64,000 bases of DNA from Saccharum officinarum (Eukaryota > Streptophyta > Magnoliopsida > Poales > Poaceae). Below, in pieces: positions 1-11,410 of this stretch. Within the stretch, counting starts at the first letter, position 1, and each line of letters starts with the position of its first letter. The DNA is taken from positions 65,212,662 to 65,276,661 of the forward strand of contig CM036225.1 of NCBI GenBank assembly GCA_020631735.1. The letters are read 5' to 3'. The notes beneath the pieces are model-generated. The model made no database searches, was not told the DNA's origin, and was given only the letters and a program-made list of their open reading frames with translations. The position numbers and the translations under genes are program-made.

Positions 1-2066
1 GCCTGCCTTCCCTTTGACTTGATTAATTCCTCCTCACAAGTCACAACTCCTACCTGCAGGCTGCACTCAAACTTACACCTCGTTTAGATGGCTAGAAATT
101 TGAATCTGTACTACCGTGTAATTAGTGTCCAATCATAGATTAATTAGGCTCAAAAGATTCATCTCGCAAATTACAGTCAAACTGTGCAATTAGTTATTTT
201 TTTACCTACATTTAGTGCTCTATGCATGCGTCTAAAGATTCGATGTGATGGAGAGAGTGGAAAAATTTTAACTTTAGCCCTCAACTAAACAAGGCCTTAC
301 CTGCCTCCACTTGCATGTTCATGCATGGCCAACTCCCTTGCCTTGCCAACAAACAACACATCTGTGGTTCTCTGGTTTATTCAAGTACAAAAACAAGGGG
401 ACAAAAAAGAAAGAAACAAAAAAAAACATGTCACTGTCTATGTGGTTAATTATTGGGATATGCATATGAGCAGCTTCCTGGAAGGGAGGTTCATTCCTTT
501 GTATATACAGACAGGTTCTCTTCCTTACCTGTCCTCATAATGCATGCAGAATTGCAGATACAGGCATGCAGCCCTGTAAGCTGTTACTAAAGTATAGGAG
601 ATGCAATAATGAACTAGTACTATGCGCATGTAATAAAAATGAGTATATATATGCTTCTGCCTCAAAGTGCTTCTTTCTTCGTTTGCTCCAGTACCATACT
701 ACCATGTAGAATCCTGAATCCCCATCCTCCTTTCTGAAACCAAAACAAAAGGTGCATAGTCACCTCCTCTGCTTTCCTTTCCTTTCCTTTTCTATTCTTT
801 CCATCAAGGTTGGGTTGGCAACTTCGCACACTACATAGTCTGTGGGAATTATTATACTATCACATTGCTTTATCATGCTATAATATCTATCTAGGCTCCA
901 CCATCAAGTTCAGTTCAGGGGAATATGATTCAGACACGGTCCCTTTCATGCATGCAATTTCAACCCTAAACCCCAATGGCTGACATGCACATGCCTTCTA
1001 CACAACTGAATAAGATTGTGGTACCCTACCACTATCTACACCAAAACTGAAAGCGGCAGATTTCTTCACTAGTTAGGTGCAGATGCAGCCACAAGCACAC
1101 CATTCTCAAACTTATGCCATTCCAGATCTACCAAACCATTCATCACATTCCTGCCTAATCATAAGCCACAGCAATAGTTTTTTTCCTTCTTTATTAAAAA
1201 AAAAAGACGCTGAAGCCCATTATGGAGTCAGTGATATGAAAACAAAAGAGCTAGACAAAAAAAGACTTCATACATCATTTTGTACGAGCCGTTGACTTAC
1301 ATCATGCTAAACACTGTTATTATATTTTATTCAGTATCCAATAAGTTTTCATACTTCGCAGCAACTTGCAGCCGGCTGCAATTTACTATTCACAACCGAC
1401 ACACGGTTGTCCAGTTGACTATGTGCACAGCATCTTCAGGTACACTTTTGATTCAAAGAAAATTATGACTCGAATTAAATATAAATTCAAAAGTAACTGT
1501 TATCAGTGTTGCTATGCTGAAAGGTGTATCGGCCTTCAAAACAGAAAAATGCAACGTTCTAAAAAGGTACTACAAACATAACTACCATTTGTTGCCAATG
1601 TACAGCACATACAAAGGCCACACTTAATACATGTTGTAGATATAAGAGTCAAAGGTTGTTTCACCTAATTAATTAGTTGTGCCACTACAGATCAGAACAC
1701 TAAATCAAGTGTAAGCCGAGAAATGGTAAATTGGCTGGTAATGCGTTAGGTTGCTCGATAGTGTTATGTGTATCAACTATCAAACATACTCAAAGTGATG
1801 GCTCAACCAACCTTGGTCCTTCTACTAACTGATGGAAAACATACTTTCTGTTCAAATTTTGCATATGACATTTGGTAGGCCAAGATAAGAGTGCAAGGAA
1901 ATATACCTGATTAATTTGGCTTTGCATTTCTTCTGTAACCAGTACAGACCAAACAACCAAACTTGTACTGTCTTAGACTGCTTAACCAGTATACCAGACA
2001 TTGGCAGCCTGGAGAGCCAACGTCATAGGTTGACAGCAAATAATACCCCTGGCAGACAACATAAAT
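1..2066. other. Left flank, AT-rich, no recognisable gene
   Basis: Apart from a MITE at its left edge I recognise nothing here. The open frames are short and show no domain. There is a CCTTT-rich stretch near 775-798 and a poly-A run near 1194-1203. This is the DNA into which the short-LTR Copia element at 2067 inserted. It could be intergenic or older decayed transposon sequence. Confidence 0.5.
77..295. mobile_element. Degenerate grass MITE (DNA-transposon derived)
   Basis: The left end ACCTCGTTTAG and the reverse complement of the right end, GCCTTGTTTAG, form an 11-bp terminal inverted repeat with two mismatches. CTTAC lies immediately outside both ends (72-76 and 296-300) as a possible TSD. 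The interior has phrases I recognise from a common panicoid MITE, such as GATTCGATGTGATGG and GCATGCGTCTAAAG. It has no coding capacity. The superfamily (hAT or PIF-like) is not settled from this copy. Confidence 0.6.
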
Positions 2067-2180
2067 TGTTGGAGTATATGTTTAGGCCCATGAGGCTAAG
2101 GCCCATGTGGCCCATGTATGGAAACTATATAGCTACCCTTCTAGGGTTAGCCAAGTAATGGAAAATCATTTCTTCTAACA
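2067..2180 (+). repeat. 5' LTR of short-LTR Copia element (114 bp)
   Basis: The repeat starts TGTTGGAG and ends TTCTAACA, giving the TG...CA termini and a short inverted terminal match. It is followed at once by the PBS. At 114 bp it is among the shortest LTRs expected for a coding Copia element. No second copy is visible downstream of pol, so the right boundary is well supported by the PBS while the left boundary is inferred from the terminal motif. Confidence 0.7.
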
Positions 2181-2198
2181 TGGTATCAGCAGCCTAGG
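2181..2198 (+). other. Primer binding site (initiator Met tRNA type)
   Basis: TGGTATCAGCAGCCTAGG directly abuts the LTR end and matches the start of the usual plant retroelement PBS, TGGTATCAGAGC, complementary to the 3' end of tRNA-iMet. Confidence 0.75.
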
Positions 2199-2272
2199 GT
2201 TAGGTCTTCTCCTTTCCCCTGCCTCCCAGCCGCCGCCCCTTCACTGGTGGCGCCGCCGCCGGCACAGCCACC

Positions 2273-3581
2273 ATGGCCGGCGGTCCTCCCCCTCCCCATT
2301 CCCTCTATTCCTTTTCCCCCTCTCATTCCTCTCCATCCTAGGCCCAGGTTCTGGCCGGCGCCTCCGCTGCCTCCTCTCCAGGCGCCGCCGCCAACTCCCA
2401 GCCGCCCGCCCCTCCTCTGGCCGCCGGCCACCCTCTTCCCGCCGGCCATCCCCTGGCCGCCGGCCACCCTCTACCTACCGGCCTTCCTCTGGCCGCCGGC
2501 CACCCCACAGCCGGCGCCGGAGCCGCCCGCCCTCCTCTCCTAGCCGACCCGGCACTCCAGCGCCGCCCCCCCTCTTCTTCCCCTGATGCGGCTGCTGCTG
2601 CTGCTCACGGCACCGCAGCTGCCCGTGCCCTGGCCACCTCTTCCGCTCTGGGCACGGTGGGGGATGGCACCGAGGACGTCGCGCCTGCGGGGGTGGTCCA
2701 GCCAGGGGTTGTCCAGCCGCTCCTCGACCCTGGAGACCCCGCTGGTGCCGGTGCCGCTGCCGGTGCTGCTGCCTCTGCTCCTGCTGTTGACCTTCTCGGT
2801 CTCGGTGGTCCTCATCTTCTGCGTGCTCCGGGGCCGGACTCCACTCTCGCCGCCGCCCTCGTGGCTGCCCGTGCTGCTGCCGCGGAAGGCCAGGCTCGTG
2901 TGCGCGCGGCGGCTCTCGTGTGGGAGCGCGAGCGCGACGCGGCCGACGCTCTGGCTCGCCAGATCGCCGAGGCGGAGCAGCTCCTCGGTCCCCCCGCCTC
3001 CCGGGACGTCGGTGCCACCTCCTCTGCCTCGCCCGGGCGTCCCATCTCACACACCACCATCCTCTGGCATGACCCGACTGACCCGCTCGTGGCCCAGCTC
3101 CACTACCAGGCCGGGGGGGTCCAGAACATCCGACTTCTCGTCCCGGTCGTCCTCGAGCCGGAGTCGCCCTCCTACGCCCGCTGGCGGGACCTGGTGGTTC
3201 TCACACTTCGCCGCTACGCCCTCGACGACCACGTCCTCGTCGACGCCTCGGTCGCCGTCCAGACGCTGTCGTGGCTCCGTCTCGACAGCATCGTCCTCTC
3301 CTGGATCTTGGGGACGATCTCTCTGGACCTCCACGACCTCGTCCGCACCTCCCCTGACGCGCGTCGGGCGTGGCTTGCCCTTGAGGGCCAGTTTCTGGGC
3401 AACGCCGAGGCCCGGGCTCTGCGTCTCGACGCGAGTTTCCGCACCTTCGTCCAGGGTGACCTCTCCGTCGGCGAGTTCTGTCGTCAGATGAAGACCATGG
3501 CGGACTCTCTTGGCGACCTCGGCTGGCCCGTGGAGGATCGTATCTTGGTCCTCAACGTCCTTCGCGGGCTCAGCGACCGGT
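2273..3581 (+). pseudogene. gag: Copia gag, 5' part (interrupted)
   Basis: Capsid-type Gag of the short-LTR Copia element. The likely start is ATG 2273, in frame with the rest, but a TAG at 2339-2341 stops it after 22 codons. From 2342 the frame is open to the insertion site. The N-terminal third is Ala/Pro-rich low-complexity sequence with a short in-frame repeat. The conserved part begins near 3060, with an ARWRDLVVLTLRRYAL segment and EGQFLGN and FCRQMKTMADSL further on, typical of plant Copia capsid domains (UBN2-like). The frame is cut at 3581 by the Sirevirus element; codons after that belong to the inserted LTR. It continues in the same frame at 25016. Confidence 0.8.
2415..2515 (+). 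repeat. In-frame GC-rich minisatellite in gag N-terminus
   Basis: Imperfect tandem units of CTGGCCGCCGGCCACCCT type encode repeats of the form LAAGHP. Neighbouring units vary to LPAGHP and LPTGLP. It lies in the variable Ala/Pro-rich leader of gag. Confidence 0.7.
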
Positions 3582-4615
3582 TGAAAGGTCCTTGTTTGGT
3601 TTTGGTAATTGAGTGACAACTTAGGTGGACTAATATGTGGTTATGTGAGATACACAGGAGATTAGTCCACATATGATGGTGTCATGAAGGAGCTCATTGC
3701 ATATGAGACATGACATGGAGTCATGTGATCAAGGTGGAGAAGATCAAGATGAGGCTTGGCTTCATGGACCGGTTGCTAGTGTGAAGGGCAAGTTAGAGGC
3801 TTTGAAGTGAGGGACCGCGTGTGACGGTGAAGCTTGAGCATGACTTGGCGCCGATGGACCGAGGCAACGGTGAAGAGCAAGTGAGGTCAAGATCGATGAA
3901 CCAATACGGTCACGTGATGATATGAAGTGGATCATATCATTTGGTGATTGGTTGGTGCATGTGTTGCATCAACAACGGAGGAGATGGAATGGAATGCGCA
4001 AGGCAAAGGTATAACCTAGGGCATTTCCATTTCACCGGTCATAGGTGTGTAGAGAAGTTTATGACCGGGTTTAGGATAGATGGCCGTACTATTAAGAGGG
4101 GCAAACTTGTTTGCATATCGGTCATCTAGTGCCACTCGAGTGATATAACACTGCATCGTTGCTAGGATCGAGTGGCGTGGCAAGTTGAGTGGTTAACGCC
4201 TCGAAAAATGATTGTGAAAATGCTAACACACGTGCACAAAGTGGTGATCACTTGTTGGTGTTGGCACATTTGCGAAGGCGGTGGAGTTTAAGTGGTAGAG
4301 AGGGGTTTGGGTTCCTCTCTCCCTCCCGCCGAGCTTGCGAGGCGGGATTCGGCGCTTTTTGGAGAAGTGAAACGCCTATTTTTTATTGCGCCGGAAGTCG
4401 GAAAAGAAACGGAGGCGAACGGAGGTCACAGTGGTGACCGGACGCTGCACCGGACGCGGTCACGGTGTGACCGGACGCGTCCGGTCAGTGTCCAGTATCT
4501 GCGCGTTTTTCAGTTGTTTGATCGGACGCGAGGCGCGTCCGGTCACAGGCGACCGGACGCGTCCGGTCGTCCAGGGAGCTTACTGGACTCCGACCGGACG
4601 CGGGCACTGTGGCGT
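3582..4615 (+). repeat. 5' LTR of gag-only Sirevirus copy 1, left segment
   Basis: Starts TGAAAGGTCC and aligns without gaps to 22574-23607 of the 3' LTR. It is cut at the TSD GGCGT (4611-4615) by the nested minus-strand Sirevirus. The last 180 bp contain several CCGGACGCG/CGCGTCCGG palindromic motifs. ATG-started frames here are LTR sequence, not genes. Confidence 0.92.
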
Positions 4616-7002
4616 TGTAAGGTCCTAGATGGCTAGAGGGGGGGTGAATAGCCTATAAAAATTCTACAAGCACCACTAAGCAAACTTGTTAGAATAACAA
4701 ACGGCGTAAAGCGAGTTTTGCTTAGCCAAAGGTTGTGATGCAAGCCTCCTATCCACAAGTCTAGTAGATTATGATCTCTAGTTCACACAAGAGCTATGTC
4801 ACTAATTTTACACTAGAGAACAAGCTAACAACACTACTAGCCAAGCTACTACTAGAGCAACACAAGATAATCTAGTAAAGATAAGTGCAAGAGATAGGAT
4901 TGTGAATCTTATACCGACGGTAGAGTGAAGATGTTGCCAATCACCAAGATGATATATAATCAATTAATATTGACAACAACACAATATGTAGACCAATCAC
5001 CGGGAGACAAGAGACACAATATTTTTGTTCACCCGGTCTTCACTTGTGCACCGACAAGCTACGTCACCGGTTGTGTCGACCAACACTTAGATGGTTCCTC
5101 GGTGTGACCCTCAAGTCACTTGCCCCTCAAGGCACGCCCCGCAAGGCACCGCAAGACTCCACTCTCAAGTGAGGTAACTCAATGACACGCGCAATCCAAT
5201 AGAGTTGCTTTTGGCGTCCCGCCGAGGAAAGCACACGAACCTCTTACAAACAACCGGAGGTGGCCAAGAACAATCACCTTCTCTTGCCAACGCCTCCAAC
5301 AATCTCCAAGCCGGCTAGGAGCGGTACTCTCCAAGAGTAACAAGAAATCCACCGGCTAAACCACCCACAAGTGCCACTAGATGCCCTCAAGCTATGCAAT
5401 GCACTTTGGGATCACTCAATCTCACTTATGATTTGCAATCACTCAAGAGAGATGAGTGGGAGATGATGCTCTAGCTCAAAGGATGTATAAGGATGTTAGA
5501 AATCACTCGTCTCCTCCCCAAGGGCCGGCCAACGAGTATTTATAAGCATCCCCTCCAAATAGAGCCGTTATACCCCTTCACTGGGTAAAACTCGGGACGA
5601 CCGGACGCGCCGATCGTAACTGACCGGACGCGCTTCACCGCGTCCGGTCGTCCTGCGACGTCCACGTGTCCCTCGAATTTCAAACGCGACCGTTAGATCC
5701 TCCAACGGTCACTGCGCCAACGGTCAAACCCTATGACCGGACGCGCCTCTCAAAACGACAGGACGTGCTCCACCGCGTCCGATCCTCCAACGGTCACTGA
5801 CCCTCAACGGTCAAACCAACGACCGGACGCGCCCCAGACAACGACCGGACGCGCCGGTCCCGATGACCGGACGCGCCTGTCGAACGACCGGACGCGCCGA
5901 TCGCACTGACCCACGCGCCCGCGACGCAACGACCAGACGCGCTCCTTCGAACGACCGGACGCGACAGTGCCCGCGTCCGGTGTGAGTCCAGTAAGCTCCT
6001 TCAACGATCGGACGCGTCCGATCGTGTGTGACCGGACGCGCCCCGCGTCCGATCGTCCTCTGTGAACCTCAGTTCCTTCTGGGTGCATGACCGGACGCGC
6101 CGGTCCCGCGAGTGACCGGACGCGCCGGTTGCAAACCCTAGCACCCGCGCCTGAAACCGCGCTGTACTGACCGGACGCGTCCGGTCACACCGTGACCGCG
6201 TCCGGTGCAGCGTCCGGTCACCTCAGTGACCCCGTTCGCCTCCGTTTCTTTTCCGACTTTCGGCGTAGTGGAAAATAGGCATTTCATTTCCCCGAAATCG
6301 CCTGAATCCCGCGCTCACACGCTCGGTGGGAGGGAGAGAGGAACCCAAACCTCTCTCTACCCGCAAACCACAGCGCGACCAACGCCACCTTTGCAAATGT
6401 GCCAACACCATCAAGTGTACATCTCCATGTGCTTGTGTGTTAGCATTTTCTCAATCATTTTCAAAGGTTTTCCAATTAGCTCACTAGGCCCTACATGCAA
6501 TGCACTTCATGAATTCACCTAGTGGCACCCGTGCATCGAATAACCGATAAGACTTCCCCTCTTAATAGTTCGGCTATCGATCCTAAACCACTCACACCCT
6601 CTATGGTGTCTTGAGTGTAAAACAAAATGGCCCTATGGTTATACCTTTGCCTTGAGCCCATTTTGTTTCTCCAAATGATATGATCCACTTCATATCATCA
6701 CATGACCGTCTCGATCCATCGACCTTGACTTCACTTGCTCTTCACCGTTGCATTGGTCCGTCGGCGCCAAGTCTTGCTCAAGCTTCACCATCGCATGGTC
6801 CCTCGCTTCGAAGCCTCGACTTGCCCTTCACCCTCACAACCGGTCCATCGAGCCAAGCCTCATCTTGGTCTTCACCATCTTGGTCATATGAGTCAATGTC
6901 ATGTCTCATATGCAATGACCACCTTTATCTAAATCATCCACTTAGATACAAAGGTTAGTCCTAGGTTTCATCAATTAGCCAAAACCAAACTAGGGACTTT
7001 CA
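4616..7002 (-). repeat. 3' LTR (minus orientation) of autonomous Sirevirus
   Basis: Matches 13529-15915 at constant offset 8,913 with six mismatches seen. The stretch 5596-6225 holds at least a dozen exact CCGGACGCG motifs plus reverse complements and variants. A TATTTATA box (TATAAATA on the minus strand) is at 5537-5544. Confidence 0.93.
5537..5670 (-). promoter_or_regulatory. Candidate LTR core promoter: ACGT element plus TATA box
   Basis: On the minus strand GACACGTGGACGTC (5657-5670, overlapping G-box CACGTG and GACGTC) lies about 113 bp upstream of TATAAATA (5537-5544). The same pair recurs in the sister LTR at 14570-14583 and 14450-14457. The layout suits bZIP binding upstream of a TATA promoter. 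Transcription itself is inferred. Confidence 0.5.
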
Positions 7003-8198
7003 ATCTCCCCCTTTTTGGTAATTGATGACAACCCTCACAAAGATGATTTTGATAATAAAAGTTTTGAACTTGTCATACTTGTCCAATCATTTTGCTCATA
7101 AGTAAAGTTTGGACAATTATCACAAGCTCGGTTTTGGTAGCATTAGCTCCCCCTACATATGTGCATAGAGTTTGGATTGAAAGCTTTGCACATATGCATG
7201 GATAGAAGTGTTGGGAGAGTAATTCTACCAAAATGATGCTAAGGTGTAAGAAATGGACCTTTGAAGCGTGATACCAATCGGAGTTGCCTTTTACACCATC
7301 CTTAGCATCATGACGTAACTAGACATCCATCAAAACTCAAGAACCCCGTGAGATCAACATTATATGCAAAGGTTCTTGGACTACTTGTAAAGCTAACCAC
7401 TTGTAGAGCTTTTAGGCAAGTCTAGATACCACATATAAACTATTCCTATGCATGCTAGTAGATCATTTCATCATCCAATTTCTATACTAGCATTGCACCA
7501 CACAAGCATGTATATTGAATTTAAATACATGTGCAATGAGCAAGTCTTATGAAAATGCACAAACAAATGCAACAACTTTGTTTATGAGCTTGCTCCCCCT
7601 ACTTGTGTGCATCAACAAATTTTATTTACCCCTTTATCAAGTTGAATCATCTTTTTCTCTCATAAATTTTATTTACCCCTTTATCAAGTTGAATCATCTT
7701 TTTCTCTCCCCCTTTGTCAACAACTTACCCAAAAATGGGATCAAATTGTGGAGAGAAGGAAAAGTGTTTGATGGAGTAGATTGAAATTAATTCGATACCA
7801 TATGTAAGGTTAAAAAATTTATCAAATTTGGTTTAACCTAGAATACTTGCCAAAGATATTTAATTCGATTTGAACCAAAGACAAGCTTCTTCACTCCTCA
7901 AAATAAGGGTTATCTTGCCTATGTTGAATTAAACACTTATAGCAAATCTTCTAGATTCAACACTAGGTTTACAAGCTCACAAACATGTCATATGCCACCA
8001 CTAGATCAAAATAAGCATAGAAGCAATAGTGGTAACATATATCCATCAAATTCATTTGATTTATCATGAATGCTTATGCATACCACTTATTATGTCTACA
8101 TGCTCTATCAAGTCCTTAGCATAGGATGAAAGACATGTCAATCAATTTTACCTTGCAATGTCGAAGGAGAGGCATGTCAATAAGTGGGTGGGGTGCAT
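7003..8198 (-). other. 3' noncoding region of autonomous Sirevirus with repeated PPTs
   Basis: No gene between the pol stop and the LTR. Four exact copies of AGGGGGAG (minus strand) lie at 7005-7012, 7147-7154, 7593-7600 and 7706-7713. The one beside the LTR is the functional PPT position. Three TGGTATC motifs (minus strand) lie at 7270-7276, 7425-7431 and 7794-7800, resembling the core of the PBS. Confidence 0.7.
7617..7707. repeat. Tandem duplication, 44-bp units with 47-bp period
   Basis: The segment from AAATTTTATTTACCCC to TTTTTCTCT at 7617-7660 is repeated exactly at 7664-7707. It is a local duplication beside a PPT-like tract. Confidence 0.9.
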
Positions 8199-11100
8199 TC
8201 AACTCATGTTTGAGAAATCAAGAATGTTCAATTCATTCCTTAGCTTGCAAAACCTCTTTTCATCAAGTGGCTTAGTGAGAATATCGGCAAGTTGATCATC
8301 GGTGCCAACACTTTCAATGGCAATATCTCCCTTTTGTTGATGATCTCTAATGAAATGATGTCTTATGTCAATATGCTTTGTTCTTCCATGTTGAACCGGG
8401 TTTTGTATCATCTTGATTGCACTCTCATTATCACATAGCAACGGCACATTCTTGAAATTGAGACCATAATCCTTCAAAGTTGATTTCATCCATAGCAATT
8501 GTGCACAACAACTCCCCGCACTCACATATTCGGCTTCGGCGGTAGAGATTGCCACACTATTTTGTTTCTTTGAGGACCATGACACAAGTGATCTTCCAAG
8601 TAATTGACATGTGCCACTTGTGCTCTTTCTATTGATCTTGCAACCCCCATAGTCGGAGTCCGAATATCCAATCAATTCAAACTTTGACCCCTTGGGATAC
8701 CATAGTCCAACATCTCTTGTTTGCTTCAAGTACCTCAATATTCTCTTTGCGGCCGTGAGATGACTTTCTCTAGGTGAGGCTTGATATCTAGCACACATGC
8801 AAACACTAAACATGACATCCGGCCTTGATGCGGTGACATAGAGTAGACTTCCAATCAAAGACCGATATTCCTTTTGATTCACCATTTTGCCATCAAGATC
8901 ACTATCCAAATTGCCATTTGTGCCCATTGGAGTTGAAATTGGCTTTGCATCTTGCATTCCAAACTTCTTCAACATGTCCCTTATGTATTTCCCTTGACTC
9001 ACAAATGTCCCATTCTTTAATTGCTTGACTTGGAGACCAAGGAAGTAGCTAAGTTCACCAATCATAGACATTTCAAACTCTTTGGCCATCATAGCACCAA
9101 ATTCTTCACAATAAGCTTGATCGGTTGATCCAAAGATGATGTCATCAACATATATTTGCACTATGAATAGATCATTTCCAATCTTCTTGGTGAATAGAGT
9201 AGTATCAACCTTGCCCATTTTGAATCCCTTAGAGAGAAGGAAATCCCTTAGCCTCTCATACCATGCTCTAGGTGCTTGCTTTAAGCCATATAAAGCCTTC
9301 TTCAACTTGTAGACATGGTTGGGTTTCTTGTCATCTTCAAATCCGGGCGGTTGCTCAACAAATACTAACTCATTGATGATCCCATTGAGAAATGCACTTT
9401 TGACATCCATTTGATATAGTTTGATATTGTGTGCACAAGCATAAGCCAATAGAATCCTTATTGCCTCCAATCTTGCCACGGGAGCATATGTTTCATCATA
9501 GTCAAGACCTTCAACTTGAGTGTAACCTTGAGCAACTAGTCTTGCTTTGTTTCTCACTACAATGCCATCTTGATCTTGCTTGTTTTTAAACACCCACTTG
9601 GTTCCAATCACATTGTAGTCATTTGGCCTTTCTACCAATTCCCAAACATCATTTCTTGTGAAATTGTTAAGCTCTTCTTGCATAGCCATGATCCAATCGG
9701 CATCCCTCAAAGCTTCTTCTATCTTCTTTGGTTCTATGGTTGACACAAATGATGCATGCTCACAAAACATAGTCAATCTTGATCTTGTTTGCACACCACT
9801 TCTAATATCACCAATAACACTATCAATGGGGTGATCTCTTGCAACATGTTGTGGTTGGAGTACTTGCACTTGATTGCTTGAGCTTGGTTGATCACTTGAT
9901 GTATCTTGATGAGATGAACTAGCACCTTGATCTTGCACTTGAGAGTCACTAGCTAGCTTGAATGGAGAATTGAGCACTTGATCTTTATCATCATCTTGAA
10001 TATCAATCACTTGCTTTGCTCTAATGTCCCCAATGTCCATGTTCTTCATTGCTTCCACCAATAGAGTTCCACTAACATCATCTAGATTCTCTTCTTCATC
10101 TTGTGACCCATTGGTTTCATCAAATTGCACATCATGGACTTCTTCTAGAATGCCACTTGAGTTGTTCCAAACTCTATAAGCTTTGCTTGTAGTTGAATAA
10201 CCAAGTAGGAACCCCTCATCACATCTCTTGTCAAACTTTCCCAATCTAGTGCCCTTCTTCAAGATATAGCATTTGCAACCAAACACCCTAAAGTAAGAAA
10301 TATTGGGCTTTCTTCCATGAAGTAACTCATATGGGGTCTTCTCTAGCAATGGATGACAATATAATCTATTGATGTAGTAGCAAGCGGTATTGATTGCTTC
10401 ATCCCAAAAAGATTGACTCACATTGTACTCATGAAGCATTGATCTAGCCATATCAAGCAATGTTCTATTCTTCCTCTCAACTAGGCCATTTGATTGTGGA
10501 GTGTACTTGGCCGAGAATTGATGTCCAATACCATAATGATCACAAAGTTCTTCAATTCTTGTATTCTTGAACTCACTTCCATTGTCACTTCTCACTTTCT
10601 TGATTCTAATCTCAAACTCATTGTGAACTCTAGTGAGAAATGTCTTGAAGGTGTCAAACACTTCACTTTTGTCACTAAGAAAGAATACCCATGTGAATCT
10701 TGTGAAGTCATCCACTATGACAAAGCCATACTTGTTACCGCCTATGCTTGTATATGTTGTTGGTCCAAATAGATCCATGTGCATCAACTCAAATGCTTTG
10801 CATGTGCTCATTGTACTCTTCTTTGGATGTGAGCTTCCAACTTGCTTCCCGGCTTGACATGCACTACAAAGCTTATTCTTCTCAAATTCAACATCTTTCA
10901 AACCATTGACAAGATTGTGAGTTGTAAGCTTCTTCAATTGTTTCATGCCAACATGACCAAGCCTTCTATGCCAAAGCCAACCCATGCTTGATTTGGAGAC
11001 TAAGCAAGTTGTCAAAGAAGTTTCTCTAGCATTGAAGTCAACTAGGTAGAGATTCTCATATCTAAAGCCCTTGAATGCCACATTTGAACCATCCACACTA

Positions 11101-11399
11101 ATAACTTCCACATCATCAACCCCAAAGATGCATTTGTAGCCTAGATCACATATTTGTGCCACGGATAGAAGATTGAAATCCAAACTTTCAACTAGCAACA
11201 CATTTGAGATACTCATGTCATTTGATATTGCAATCTTGCCCAAGCCAATAACCTTGCCTTTCTTGTTATTGCCAAATGTGATAGAATCAACACCACTATT
11301 ATTGTCATTGATTGAGTCAAACATTCTTGATGTACCGGTCATGTGTTGAGTGCACCCACTATCAATAATCCAATGCCTTCCTCCGGCTTTGTAATTGAC
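8199..11399 (-). CDS. pol: Sirevirus Pol polyprotein (protease, integrase, RT, RNase H)
   Basis: Encodes the enzymes that cut Gag-Pol, copy the RNA and integrate the cDNA. The frame opens just after a TAG at 11400-11402, with the first ATG at 11342. It starts with the protease motif WIIDSGCTQHM. The pre-integrase HHCC region WHRRLGHVGM...CSACQAGK follows. The integrase triad lies in HMDLFGP, RSDNGSEF and NGLVERKNRT. RT shows KARLVAQGYTQVEGLDYDET, DVKSAFLNG and the catalytic YVDDIIFGS. RNase H shows DSDYGGCKINRKSTSG, AEAEYVSA and CDNESAIKM. The length is normal for Copia pol and there is no internal stop or frameshift. It is shifted by -1 relative to gag and so needs splicing, frameshifting or re-initiation. 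No envelope-like ORF follows. Confidence 0.93.
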   Translation of the reverse strand, partial: VNYKAGGRHWIIDSGCTQHMTGTSRMFDSINDNNSGVDSITFGNNKKGKVIGLGKIAISNDMSISNVLLVESLDFNLLSVAQICDLGYKCIFGVDDVEVISVDGSNVAFKGFRYENLYLVDFNARETSLTTCLVSKSSMGWLWHRRLGHVGMKQLKKLTTHNLVNGLKDVEFEKNKLCSACQAGKQVGSSHPKKSTMSTCKAFELMHMDLFGPTTYTSIGGNKYGFVIVDDFTRFTWVFFLSDKSEVFDTFKTFLTRVHNEFEIRIKKVRSDNGSEFKNTRIEELCDHYGIGHQFSAKYTPQSNGLVERKNRTLLDMARSMLHEYNVSQSFWDEAINTACYYINRLYCHPLLEKTPYELLHGRKPNISYFRVFGCKCYILKKGTRLGKFDKRCDEGFLLGYSTTSKAYRVWNNSSGILEEVHDVQFDETNGSQDEEENLDDVSGTLLVEAMKNMDIGDIRAKQVIDIQDDDKDQVLNSPFKLASDSQVQDQGASSSHQDTSSDQPSSSNQVQVLQPQHVARDHPIDSVIGDIRSGVQTRSRLTMFCEHASFVSTIEPKKIEEALRDADWIMAMQEELNNFTRNDVWELVERPNDYNVIGTKWVFKNKQDQDGIVVRNKARLVAQGYTQVEGLDYDETYAPVARLEAIRILLAYACAHNIKLYQMDVKSAFLNGIINELVFVEQPPGFEDDKKPNHVYKLKKALYGLKQAPRAWYERLRDFLLSKGFKMGKVDTTLFTKKIGNDLFIVQIYVDDIIFGSTDQAYCEEFGAMMAKEFEMSMIGELSYFLGLQVKQLKNGTFVSQGKYIRDMLKKFGMQDAKPISTPMGTNGNLDSDLDGKMVNQKEYRSLIGSLLYVTASRPDVMFSVCMCARYQASPRESHLTAAKRILRYLKQTRDVGLWYPKGSKFELIGYSDSDYGGCKINRKSTSGTCQLLGRSLVSWSSKKQNSVAISTAEAEYVSAGSCCAQLLWMKSTLKDYGLNFKNVPLLCDNESAIKMIQNPVQHGRTKHIDIRHHFIRDHQQKGDIAIESVGTDDQLADILTKPLDEKRFCKLRNELNILDFSNMS

Positions 11400-11410
11400 C
11401 TACAAGCAAA

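Noticed and set aside
5596..6225. CRISPR-like repeat array
   Set aside because: The repeats are short palindromes with irregular spacing inside a plant LTR.
7515..7784. 89-aa plus-strand frame in the Sirevirus 3' region as an extra gene
   Set aside because: It is on the strand opposite to the element, is inflated by the 47-bp tandem duplication, and shows no domain.
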